Shown: positions 51,726-61,022, counted from the stretch's first letter. The stretch is 64,000 nucleotides of DNA from Planotetraspora phitsanulokensis (GCF_016863295.1 NZ_BOOP01000037.1:1-64000); one strand, 5' to 3'. The notes: generated by a model not told the origin, from the sequence alone. Made by a program: numbers and translations.

Positions 51726-53680
51726 ATCGCGGCGCTCGTTGGCTCCCCTTCATCGAGACCCGCGTGATCGACGGGTCGTGCTGTGGGTCGACGAGGGTCG
51801 CGGCGCTCGTTGGCGCCGCGCTTCATCGAGGCTTGACGGTTCCGGCGTCCTCGGTCTCGTCCTTCGAATCGCGGTGCTCGTGGGCGCCGCCCTTCATCAA
51901 GGCGCGGCATACGGGTGGATGGACAGCACTCCCCGGGGGCTCGCGGCGCTTGTGCGCGCCGCCCTTCATCGAGGCCCGATGCCGGGGCACGCGCTCGGCA
52001 TGTCGCCGATATCGCGGTGCTCGTTGGCGCCGCCCTTCATCGAGGCTGCGTGGTCTTCATGGCCGGGGGCATCTGCGCCAGCCGTGCGGCGCTCGGTCGC
52101 GCCGCCCTTCATCCAGGCATGATTTGTGCGATCGTGGCCAGCGCGTACGTGACCGTCGCGACGCACGTTGGCACCGCCCTTCATCGAGGCACCATGCTCC
52201 ATGTCTTGGGATCAAGCATCCCGCGACGTCGCGGCGCTCCTGGGCGCCGTCCTTCATGAGGCTCAGGAGGGGTGGTCATATGGGTCACGGCGCTCCTGAG
52301 CCGCCCTTCATCGAGGCTTGTCCGCGGCGGTCTTGCCGTCCCCGAACTTCCCGATCGCGGCGCTTGTTGGCTCCGCCCTTCATCGAGGCGTCCGCGAGTC
52401 GCATCCGATCCGCACCCTCGGCCCCGTCGGCCCCGTCGCGGCGCTTGTTGGCGCCGCTTTTCATCAAGCCGGTTGAATAGGACACGACCTAGCTAATCTA
52501 CGGTCGCGGCGCTCGTGGGCGCCGCCCTTCATCGAGGCACGACGTTCTGCGCCTGCCGGCGATACCTAGGAAGTCGCGGCGCTTGTTGGCGCCGCCCTTC
52601 ATCGAGGCCGCACGGGGCCGGCGGTCGCGGTGACAGCGGCCATGAGTCGCGGCGGTCCAGAGCGCCGCCCTTCATCGAGGCATGTATACGTAGCGGGACG
52701 CCCGCTCTCGCTATTGAAATCGCGCGCTCGTGGGCGCCAGCCCTTCATCGAGGCGACGCCATCCGCGACGCGGACGAGTCGGAGGCGGGGCGGTGCTCGT
52801 GGGAGCGGCCCTTCATCAAGGCCAGTAGGGATCAAAGGCTGTGAAGTTCATGCCGAGGTCGCGGCCCTGGTGGGCGCCGTCCTTCATCGAGGCAAGGCAG
52901 GCATCTCCGCAGTCGGCCTGGAAGCTAAGACATCGCGGCGCTCCTGGGTGCCGCCCTTCATCGAGGCCCGCGCCGGATGGTGGTCATGTCGGGCACGACC
53001 ACGTCGCGCGGCGCTCGTGGGCGCCACCCTTCATCAAGGTGCCTACTGGCGGACTGGCCGAGACGCGGTCAACCATGGTGCTCGTTGGCGCCGCCCTTCA
53101 TCAAGGCCTGATGCGGCGCCTCGCCGGTCTCGAGCGGCAGGTGGCGAGTCGGGGTGCTCGAGAGCGGCGCCCTTCATCGAGGTCCGACGATCGCCACGTC
53201 GCCTGGGTGGATGTCCAGCTCGCGGCGTTCGTGGGCGCCGCCCTTCATCAAGGTACAAACCAGCCGAAGGGAGGCTCATGACCAAGCGACAGGTCGCGGC
53301 ACTTGTGGGTGCCGCCCTTCATCGAGGCTCCATGACGACCCTGATGCCGAAGCCGTTGTAGGACTCAGTCGCGGCGCTCTTTGGACGCCGCCCTTCATGG
53401 AGGACTGTCCTGCATGTCAGTCTTGGCCAACACGGGCTGATCGCGGCGCTTGTTGGTGCCGCCCTTCATCGAGGTCAGAGATCCACACGATCAGCGGTCG
53501 GGTACCGAGGCGCTCATTGGCGCCGCCTTTCATCGAGGCTGGGCGACGATCCGGCTGTACGGCAGGACGCGCGGGTCGCGGCGCTTGTGCGCGCCGCCTT
53601 TCATCGAGGCTCCATAGCCATTGGAGACCGAAGCCCTTGTAGGAACGTCGCGGTGCGTAGTCCCTGCTTCATCGAGGGTG
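51726..53680 (+). CRISPR. CRISPR array 2, about 28 degenerate repeats
   Basis: Repeats of 36 bases recur about every 71-74 bases. Consensus: GTCGCGGCGC, variable loop TCGTTG, then GCGCCGCCCTTCATCGAGGC. Examples start at 51797, 51868, 51940, 52011, 52353, 52503, 52573, 52932 and 53293. Almost every repeat has one or more changes, mostly in the loop. One spacer (between 52262 and 52284) is very short. The last repeat (53647-53680) is strongly decayed, so the trailer end is on the right and transcription would run left to right. The array begins directly at the broken cas4 gene with no leader. Confidence 0.93.
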
Positions 53681-54150
53681 AACCCTGTGGGTGGTGATGA
53701 CACCTGGATCACGTCGCGGCCTCCACATGGCGACCTTGCCACGCTTAGGCTGCCCGCCCGCTGCAGCTGACGAGATGTCAGGCTCAGCGCGAAGATCATG
53801 AAGTTGACGGGCGAGGATCTGGCGCTGAAGTTCAGCGGCGCCGGCCTGTGCCTCGGGGCGTTCGGCACGGACACGGGCGTCCTGGGCACTTGCCCTCAGC
53901 GCCGCTAATTCAGCCTGATGGGCTGCGGTGACCAAGGCCAACTGACGATCTGCATCGGCGCGCAGATTGTGGATCTCTCCCCGGGCCTCTGCAGCGGCTT
54001 GCTCGGCTTGAGCTCGGGCGCGATCCCGCTCGGTCTCGGCTGTCTCGGCGCTCGCGCAGCACTGCCTTATCGGCGGCGGCCTCGGTAAGCGCCTGCTCAG
54101 CGAGAGGTGAGCCGATCCGCGTGCGCGTCGCAGACGCCTCACCAAGGGCA
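53669..54150 (-). pseudogene. Broken duplicate of the coiled-coil zinc-finger protein gene
   Basis: This stretch is a close copy of 58940-59420. It encodes the C-terminal third of the 383-residue coiled-coil protein: TERDRARAQAEQAAAEARGEIHNLRADADRQLAL, then the end LARQLHDLRAEPDISSAAAGGQ. Frameshifts occur near 54050, where ALTEAAADKAVLRE continues in another frame, and one base is missing at the stop, extending the frame. The N-terminal two thirds are absent. The copy includes the preceding array end, so array and gene were duplicated together. Confidence 0.8.
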
Positions 54151-54194
54151 TGTGGATTTGGGCGTCGACTTCGCCCCATGCCTTCCGCGATCCG

Positions 54195-55205
54195 CTACCC
54201 GTCGCTGTCGGGGCTATAAATGAGCGCCTGCTCAAGGTCTTGTTCCACCTCATGGAGTGACCTCGCCGCCAAGCTCACGGTTTCGGTGTATCCCGCATAT
54301 GGCATGTCTTCGGCGCGCACGCCATAGGGCAGCGCGAGTGACGACCACAGCTTCAAGACCTGCCCTTCGACGAACCGGGCCCGGGTACCTCGCATCGAGA
54401 CCGTGGTGACCAACGTCCACCCCGTACTCCGGTGGAGTTCGATTCGCCGGCTTCCGGCCTTGGCTATCCCGATCTTCGCGGCATCGAGTCGTTGGTGCAC
54501 CATGAGGTACACCAGGGCATCATCGTCGGCCTTGATGCCGTAACCGCCGCAATAGACGCAGGCCCCGGTTCCGGCGTGCTTGATGCTGTCGAACGTTGGC
54601 TCGATCTCTCTGCGGCAACCCGGATTCAGGCACCGCGACAACCATCGCTCCTTCACTCCAGGGAACGGGACGAGCGGTTCTCCGCCTGCCAACCGGAGCA
54701 TGTCTTCCGCCTGCTCGGGCCTGATGGGCCCGTTTCGCCGGCACAGGTCGCAGCACTTCGGCTGGCCCTGCTTGATCGCCTTCTTTACACTGGACAACGT
54801 GGGAGACGTCTTCCCCTTGCAGTTCCCGCATACCGACTCCCAGGGCGTCCGGTTGTCCACGTACGGGACTGTCGGCGTGAGGCCACGAAGCGCCATCACC
54901 GCACGCGCCTCCGCCTCCGTCTTCTTCTCCGAACCGCTGCAGGAACGGCATGGCCCCTGAGTTGAACTTGGCGAGCACACGTTGCTGTATCGCGGAGATC
55001 TCGGCTGCCGGCACGTTGCGCAGTAGCCCGGCCAGGGCTTGTCCGCGCCGGGAAAGGGAACGGTCGGAATCCACCCTTTGGCGCGCATCCGGGCCTCGGC
55101 GACGTGGGGGTCAAGCGGCGCTGGCACAGGTGCCTCCAGGAGCACGGAATTGCCGATGCCTGGCAGGTTCGCAGACGCCGCCGACAATTGATCCGCGGCC
55201 GCCAA
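54195..55205 (-). CDS. Triple zinc-ribbon protein with GIY-YIG-like C-terminal domain
   Basis: This 336-residue protein has three tandem modules of about 55 residues, each with a start like GWIPTVPFPGADKPW and a pair of Cys-x2-Cys motifs (CATC/CRSC, CGNC/CDLC, CLNPGC/CVYC). They look like DNA-binding zinc ribbons. The C-terminal part VYLMVHQRLDAAKIGIAKAGSRRIELHRSTGW, with a later FVEGQVL (Glu), fits a GIY-YIG-type nuclease domain. It may be a homing-type or defence nuclease. It is divergent from the DUF3800 gene across a region with three copies of one operator-like sequence. It sits between arrays 2 and 3. Confidence 0.7.
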   Translation of the reverse strand: MAAADQLSAASANLPGIGNSVLLEAPVPAPLDPHVAEARMRAKGWIPTVPFPGADKPWPGYCATCRQPRSPRYSNVCSPSSTQGPCRSCSGSEKKTEAEARAVMALRGLTPTVPYVDNRTPWESVCGNCKGKTSPTLSSVKKAIKQGQPKCCDLCRRNGPIRPEQAEDMLRLAGGEPLVPFPGVKERWLSRCLNPGCRREIEPTFDSIKHAGTGACVYCGGYGIKADDDALVYLMVHQRLDAAKIGIAKAGSRRIELHRSTGWTLVTTVSMRGTRARFVEGQVLKLWSSLALPYGVRAEDMPYAGYTETVSLAARSLHEVEQDLEQALIYSPDSDG

Positions 55206-55254
55206 GTCGTGGATGCCCCACGGGTCGCCGAGGGACGAAGGGCAGGCGTCTTGC

Positions 55255-55385
55255 CGCAGTAAATGCCGGATTTACTGCGCCAACTCCGATGCGATCATCA
55301 ACACGTACCTCATTCAGCCTGAAGCGTCCCCCGACACGTGACACTCTGTCCGCGGGTCGAGGTGTACGCATTTACTGCGGCAACT
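55255..55385. promoter_or_regulatory. Three copies of an ATTTACTGCG motif between divergent genes
   Basis: A perfect inverted repeat CGCAGTAAAT-GCCGG-ATTTACTGCG lies at 55255-55279. A third copy in direct orientation, ATTTACTGCGGCAACT, lies at 55370-55385. It matches 55270-55285 (ATTTACTGCGCCAACT) in 15 of 16 bases. The third copy overlaps the region just before the DUF3800 start at 55402. A shared repressor for both genes is likely. Confidence 0.6.
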
Positions 55386-55401
55386 ATCATGGGGTGCCAT
55401 C

Positions 55402-56271
55402 GTGTACATGATCTACATCGACGACAGTGGGCAGAAAGAGGTCCGCCGCCGACACATGGGTGAGCTCGTCTCGGTCGGCGGCGTGATCGTCCCCGAACCC
55501 GCAGTCGCCGGCTTCGCGACCGCGCTCGACGGCATCCGCGCGGAGTTCGAGATCCCCGAGGGCGAGGAACTCAAGTGGAAGCCACCCAAGAGCACCTTCC
55601 AGGCGAAAGCGACCGGCCCACTGATCACCGAACTGCGCCAGCGGATGCTTCAGGCCGCCATCGATAGCGGCATCAAGTCTGCCGTCGTGGTGTGGGACCG
55701 TGGTCATGTCCCGTGGGAGAAGACTCGCGTCGAACCCGAGATCCTCAAGTACCTTTATGAGCGGATCGCGTCGTACCTGCGCGAGCGAAACGACGTCGGC
55801 ATCATCATCGCCGACCAGCCGGGCGGCGGCCGCAAGGACGAAGTGAAGTGGCTAGCCGACACTCTCGGCCTGACCCGGGAAGGCACCCGCTTCGCCACGC
55901 CCGATCGTGTCGTCTCGCCGATCCTGACTGCACCGTCCCATCACGTCCCGCACCTGCAGCTGGCAGACCTCGTCACCGCAGCCACCACCGCGGCGGTCGC
56001 CGGGCAGCCGGCCGGGATGAAGCTGGCGAAGTGGCTGAAGGAACTCGCTCGCACCAACGCGCATGGGCTTGTCGGAGGCACGGGCGTGGCGCTGTGGCCA
56101 CCCGACCTGGTGGACTTGCACTACTGGATTTTTCAAGAAACCCACTACGCCAAGGGATCCACCGGACATCCGATCGGCCCATCCGACAACCCTTTCAGCG
56201 ACCCTGGGCGGACCTACCAGCGCGACGACGGGCTCCCTGGCCCTGACAGCCCCACCAGCAGGCCCCCCTAA
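55402..56271 (+). CDS. DUF3800 protein
   Basis: This 289-residue protein starts at GTG 55402 (ATG at 55408 also possible). It begins MIYIDDSGQKE, the hallmark of DUF3800, in which the early Asp pair belongs to an RNase H-like fold, followed by GELVSVGGVIVPEP and later IIIADQPGGGRKDEVKWL. LQLADLVTAATTAAV near the end is also typical. Such proteins are common in phage-defence and mobile regions. The C-terminal 30 residues run into the start of CRISPR array 3. The catalytic role is an inference from the fold. Confidence 0.82.
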   Translation: MYMIYIDDSGQKEVRRRHMGELVSVGGVIVPEPAVAGFATALDGIRAEFEIPEGEELKWKPPKSTFQAKATGPLITELRQRMLQAAIDSGIKSAVVVWDRGHVPWEKTRVEPEILKYLYERIASYLRERNDVGIIIADQPGGGRKDEVKWLADTLGLTREGTRFATPDRVVSPILTAPSHHVPHLQLADLVTAATTAAVAGQPAGMKLAKWLKELARTNAHGLVGGTGVALWPPDLVDLHYWIFQETHYAKGSTGHPIGPSDNPFSDPGRTYQRDDGLPGPDSPTSRPP

Positions 56272-58902
56272 CGACGGCGAGAAACGCCCTTCATCGAGGC
56301 CCGACCATTTGTGTGGATGATGAACACCCGCGGCGTGCCGATCGCGGCGCTCGTTAGTGCCGCCCTTCATCGAGGCAGGTTCGGACCCGCTTTGGTGACC
56401 AGGTTCAACGCCCGTCGCGGCGCTCCAGAGCGCAGAGGCAGGTCCGTCAGGTACTGCGGGACGACCAACTGGTGGCCCGGTGCGCGGGCGCCGCCCTTCA
56501 TCGAGGCATGCAGGCATCGCTGTACCGTCCGAGTCCGTCAGGCATCGCGGTGCCCGTTGGCGCCGCCCTTCATCGAGGCGTGAACTCGGTCGGCGGGGAG
56601 GATGCCAGGATCACGTCGCGGCGCTTGTAGGCGACGCCCTTCATCAGGCAGGATCTCCACACTGGCCTCAATAGCGAGTTTGAGCCGCGGCATCTTGGGT
56701 GCCGCCCTTCGTCAAGGCAGTCCGGGGCAAGGCCAACTACCTTTCGTGAAACATGCAATCGCGGCGCTCGTTCGCGCTGCTCTTCATCGAGGCGGTGACC
56801 AGATCCGCCGCCTGGAGGAGCGCGAGGATCGCGGCGCTTGTTCGCCGCCCTTCATCGAGGCGTCCGGCCGTGTGAAGATCGGATGGCACGCCCGGATCGC
56901 AGCGCTCGGTCGCGCCGGTTCTCCCTCGAGGCCAGACGCCGATTCCACTGGCGTTGTGACCGGTTGTTGGCGGTGCTCGTGGGTTCTGCCCTTCATCGAG
57001 GCTACTGAACAGCCATATGCAAGGCCGACTCAGGCGTGAGATCGCGCCGCTCAATCGCGCCGCCCTTCATCGAGGCGACGAATAGCCGTGGCTCGCCCAG
57101 ATACTGAACGACGACATCGCGGCGCTCGTTCGCGCCGCCTTCATTGAGACATTTAGCGCAGGACAGGCAGCCCAGGAGCGGGGATCGCGGTGCTCCTTGG
57201 CGCCGCCTTTCATCGAGGCAGGATGTTCGCGGTGGTGGTCTCGGACGGGAACAGGTGTCGCGGCGCTCATGCGCTCCGCCCTTCATCGAGGCGTCCAGAA
57301 GGCGAACTCCCCGCCGGGCCGGCGGATGCTGCGGTGCTCGTTGGCGTCGCCCTTCATCGAGGCCAGACGCCGATTCCGGCAGTGTTGTGTCCGGTGGCGT
57401 CGCGGCGCTTGGGAGCGCCGCCTTCATCGAGGCCCCCATTTGCGAGCGAGGCCGAGAGCCGTTCCGCCATCGCGGCGCTCCAGAGCGCCGCCCTACATCG
57501 AGGATTCGCAGGGGCAGCGGACTGCCAAACCTCAATAGGTATCGCGGCGCCCGTTGGCGTCGCCCTTCATCAAGGGTTGATTTCTTCATGATTCTGGACG
57601 CCTACCCTGAAGTCGTAGCGCTCCTGGGCGCCGCCCTTCATCGAGGCCCGAATAATCCCACGCCGATTCGTCGGTTACGGTCGTCGCGTCGCTCCCAGGG
57701 GCCGGCCTTCATCGAAGCCGGTCGGCGGCCTCGGCCGAACCCTCGCAGGACTTTTCGCGTCGCTCGCCGGGTGCCGCCCTTCATCGAGGGTTGTTGATCA
57801 AGAACAGGTTGTATCCGGTCACCGGTCGCGGCGTTCATCGGCGCCGCCCTTCATCGAGGCTCGATGCCGGTCATCTCGAAGTAGACGTTGCCTTCGTCGC
57901 GGCGCTCCTGGGCGCCGCCCTTCATCGGGGCGGTAACGCCATTCTTGCTACTCGTAAGCTCCAGCTATCGCGGCGCTCGTTGGCGCCGCTCTTCATCGAG
58001 GCTGGGCGACGACGCGCCCGTAGGGGATCACCCGGGGTCGCGGCGCTCCAGAGCGCTGCCCTTCACCGAGGAAGGTCGTCGCGTTTGACCAGGCCGGACT
58101 TCGGGTTGGAGGTATCGGCGCTCGTGGCACCGCCCTTCATCGAGGCCCGAGCAGCGCGCCGAGCGTTTGCGGCAGAAGTGCGGGGTCGCGGCGCTCGTTC
58201 GCGCTGCCCGTCATCTAGGCACCGGCCTATGGGGTCTCATGAGACGCCGTGGGATCGATCGCGGCGGTCGTCGCTGCCCTTCATCGAGGTATCGTCGACC
58301 GGATCAGCATGGCCGTCAAGTACGAATCGCTGTGCTCCTTGGCGCCGCCCGGTACGCAGGACGGTGTCGCGGTGCTTGTGGGTGCCACCCTTCATCGAGG
58401 CCCGAAGAACGCGAACTCGATGTTCGCAGGCCCCATATCGTGGCGCTCGCTGGTGCCCCCCTTCATCGAGGCTCCATAACCACCCGCAGACCGAAGCCCT
58501 TGTAGGAACGCCGCGGCACTCTTGGGTGCCGCCCTTCATCGAGGTGGCCCCGACTCCGAGCGCGTCTGCCGACAGTTCCAGATTGCGGCGCTCGTTGGCG
58601 CCGCCCTTCATCGAGGCGCGTCCGGGCGGAGGTACAGCATCTCCTCCTCCAGAGTGGCGCCGCTCGTGTGCGACGCCCTTCATCGAGGCACCGCCAGCCT
58701 GTACATCCGGACGGGCACATTCGACCATCGCGGCGCTCGTTGGCGCCGCCCTTCATCAAGGCATGCAGGGCATCGCCGTACCGGCCGAGAGCGTGCGGAT
58801 CGCGGTGCTCGTTGGCGCCGCCCTTCATCGAGGCTCCATAGCCACTGGAGACCGAAGCCCTTGTAGGAACGCCGCGGTGCGTAGTCCCTGCTTCATCGAG
58901 GG
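56271..58902 (+). CRISPR. CRISPR array 3, about 38 degenerate repeats
   Basis: The repeat family of arrays 1 and 2 continues here with a period of about 72 bases. Well-kept repeats start at 56341, 57184, 57825, 57896, 57967, 58583, 58727 and 58799. The first unit (56271-56299) has only the 3' half, adjacent to the DUF3800 stop. One repeat (56414-56439) has an internal deletion, and the interval 58326-58366 has a spacer cut to a few bases. The last repeat (58871-58902) is decayed in the same way as the last repeat of array 2. Spacers are about 35-38 bases. Confidence 0.93.
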
Positions 58903-58969
58903 TGAACCCTGTGGATAGTGATGACACCAGGGTCACGTCGCGATCTCCGCCTGGCGACCTTTCCCACGC

Positions 58970-60121
58970 TTAGGTCTGCCCGCCCGCTGCAGCTGACGAG
59001 ATGTCAGGCTCAGCGCGAAGATCATGAAGTTGACGGGCGAGGACCTGGCGCTGAAGCTCAGCGGCGTCGGCCTGCGCCTCGGCGCGTTCGGCACGGACAC
59101 GGGCGTCCTGGGCACTTGCCCTCAGCGCCGCCAATTCAGCCTGATGGGCTGCGGTGATCAAGGCCAACTGACGATCTGCATCGGCGCGCAGATTGTGGAT
59201 CTCTCCCCGGGCCTCTGCAGCGGCTTGCTCGGCTTGAGCTCGGGCGCGATCCCGCTCGGTCTCTGCAGTTTCTGCTCGCACCAGCGCGGCGCTCACCTGC
59301 TCGCGCAGCATTTCCTTGTCGGCAACAGTCTCTGTAAGAGCCTGCTCAACGAGGGTGAGCCGAGCTGTGTGCGTGTCGCACGCGGCGCGCGCCTCCGCTA
59401 GCGCGCGTCGCACAGCTTCGAGCTGTTTTGCCTGTACCAGCTGAGCAGCGCGCAACTCATCGACGGACCGCAAGGCCGTATCCCGCTGGTCAATCAGGTC
59501 AGCCCGGGCGGAAAGGGCGGCGTCACGGGCGGCCTCCGCGCGGCCGCGAGCCGCTTCGTGCTCGGCCACCTGCTGCCATGCTTCGGTTCTGGTCCGTTCG
59601 GCGTCGGTGCGCGTATCCTCCAGCCGCCGCTCTGACTCGAGTCGCTTTTGTTGGGCGGCGCGCTCGGCCGCTAGCGCCTGGCGGTGAGCTCGCTCGGCCT
59701 GTGTGGCTCGCTGTTCTGCTGCCTCGGCGAAGTTGCGGGCCTCGGCGGCTTCCTCTTCGGCGGCCTCGACTTCCGCCAGCGCGCCGTTTTGCGCCTGCTC
59801 GAGCTGACGGGTCAGCTCAGTGAGCACCGCGGTGAGTTCACTGAGACCCGGGCGGGCGGTGTCGCTCAACTGGGTGGCCGCGGCGAGATGGGCGGAGATC
59901 GTGGCGGCCTGTCGCTGACGACGAGCGCGGGACGCGGCGTCGGCACATGCCTTGCGGCAGTACCGCGCCGGCCGCCCGGCCTTGCGGTGTCCGTGCTCGT
60001 CGAGGGCCGCCGGTGGCATGGGGCCACCGCAGAATGCGCAGACCGGCCCGACCTCGGGGTCGGTCATGTCGGGAGCAGTTGATGGACCGTGCGGCTCGGC
60101 GTTTGGCGGATCATCGGGCAC
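58970..60121 (-). CDS. Zinc-finger coiled-coil protein (KfrA-like architecture)
   Basis: This 383-residue protein has an N-terminal CxxC...C zinc finger (CAFCGGPMPPAALDEHGHRKAGRPARYCRKAC), a basic helix (ASRARRQRQAATISAHL) and then a coiled coil of about 280 residues rich in Ala/Glu/Arg. The architecture, a DNA-binding head with a long coiled coil, resembles the plasmid regulator KfrA, but sequence homology is not certain. The start lies beside three perfect inverted repeats (60139-60232), a likely autoregulatory operator zone. Its stop lies about 70 bases beyond the end of array 3, tail to tail with the array. Confidence 0.75.
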   Translation of the reverse strand: MPDDPPNAEPHGPSTAPDMTDPEVGPVCAFCGGPMPPAALDEHGHRKAGRPARYCRKACADAASRARRQRQAATISAHLAAATQLSDTARPGLSELTAVLTELTRQLEQAQNGALAEVEAAEEEAAEARNFAEAAEQRATQAERAHRQALAAERAAQQKRLESERRLEDTRTDAERTRTEAWQQVAEHEAARGRAEAARDAALSARADLIDQRDTALRSVDELRAAQLVQAKQLEAVRRALAEARAACDTHTARLTLVEQALTETVADKEMLREQVSAALVRAETAETERDRARAQAEQAAAEARGEIHNLRADADRQLALITAAHQAELAALRASAQDARVRAERAEAQADAAELQRQVLARQLHDLRAEPDISSAAAGGQT

Positions 60122-60138
60122 GCTCAGACCGTAGCAGC

Positions 60139-60232
60139 TATTTCGCGGCTCCTGCGCGAAATATCTTTTCGCGATATCTTAACGCGAAATCACGCACCAA
60201 TTCTCGTACCCCATAATCACGGTTATGGGGTA
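60139..60232. promoter_or_regulatory. Cluster of three perfect inverted repeats upstream of the coiled-coil gene
   Basis: TATTTCGCG-N7-CGCGAAATA (60139-60163), TTTCGCG-N9-CGCGAAA (60167-60189) and TACCCCATAA-N6-TTATGGGGTA (60207-60232) follow each other. The first two share the same TTTCGCG half-site, giving four copies. This is a likely operator array. The AT-rich ATATCTT stretch between them may hold the promoter. Confidence 0.65.
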
Positions 60233-60620
60233 CGACGAAGACGACGTTCCCAATGGCCTTCTTGCGTCACCATTACTTGGGCGGGACAGGGGGCATCAGA
60301 GCGCTCAAGGAGTACGCCAGGAACGCTTCGGGCGGACCACTCCTGGCAGGGGGCCTGCCGGGCACCGGGCGGGACAACCGGTAGCACGAACCAGCAGATG
60401 GCCACCGACAGGCGAAGTCATGCCGACGGATGCGACAGGCCATGCCGCAGGAGACCACCGCTGTGATCATTCAGGTGTGATGGAACTGAAGATCGTGCGG
60501 TGGCCACGTTCTGAATTGCGCCTCCTCTACCGGCAAATGTCGGGGCGCATCTAACGGGGGCCGCGCCCACTGTCCGAGAAATCGGCCAAGCCTCATGAGG
60601 ATCCACCCCCTCATCGAATG
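60233..60620. other. Region without a supported gene
   Basis: A short frame (60253-60384) reads MAFLRHHYLGGTGGIRALKEYARNASGG and looks protein-like but has no ribosome site and only 43 residues. No other gene is seen. Confidence 0.35.
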
Positions 60621-60639
60621 GATTATGGATTCGATAATC
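60621..60639. promoter_or_regulatory. Inverted repeat before the small winged-helix gene
   Basis: GATTAT-GGATTCG-ATAATC is a perfect six-base inverted repeat, 15 bases before the start of the regulator gene at 60654. It is in an AT-rich stretch and may be its operator. Confidence 0.45.
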
Positions 60640-60653
60640 AGTAAACTGGGAGC

Positions 60654-61022
60654 GTGCGTGGCGTGGCTGTGGGCGATGTGCGTGCGGTATCGGCTCACCT
60701 GTTCGGCAACCGATACCGGCTGGAGCTGCTTGCCGCGTTCGCGGAGGCTCCAGAGGGCCGGGTGAACGTGGGTGCGTTGGCCGCCGCTCAGGGTGTGGAG
60801 GCTGCGGTCTACTACCCGGCGCTGCGAGATCTGCTGGCTCTGCAGATGGTGGACAGAGTGGCCGAGCTCACGCGGGACCGCCGGCGCTGGTATCAAAGGG
60901 CAGGCGGCGACAGGATATGGGAACCCATGCGGGAGTTGGTTGCAGGCCTGCGGGGGCATTTCGACGAGATCTTGGGGTCCGCTGTGAACCCTGACTCAGG
61001 ACACGAGAAGGTAGGGGCATGA
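60654..61022 (+). CDS. Small winged-helix regulator (ArsR-like)
   Basis: This 122-residue protein has a winged-helix pattern: VSAHLFGNRYRLELLAAFAEAPEGRVNVGALAAAQGVEAAVYYPALRDLLALQMVDRV, then a wing (AELTRDRRRWYQRAG) and a helical end. It starts with GTG at 60654. It is coupled to the next gene by an ATGA overlap. It probably regulates its own two-gene operon. Confidence 0.75.
   Translation: MRGVAVGDVRAVSAHLFGNRYRLELLAAFAEAPEGRVNVGALAAAQGVEAAVYYPALRDLLALQMVDRVAELTRDRRRWYQRAGGDRIWEPMRELVAGLRGHFDEILGSAVNPDSGHEKVGA

Noticed and set aside
51212-52480. Long open frames across the CRISPR arrays (also 52630-53361 and 57791-58918)
   Set aside because: They are translations of the repeats, visible as recurring GARWRRPSSR or AALVGAALHRG segments, and are not proteins.
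60253-60384. A 43-codon gene MAFLRHHYLGG...
   Set aside because: The peptide looks natural but has no ribosome site and no known relative, so I do not list it as a gene.
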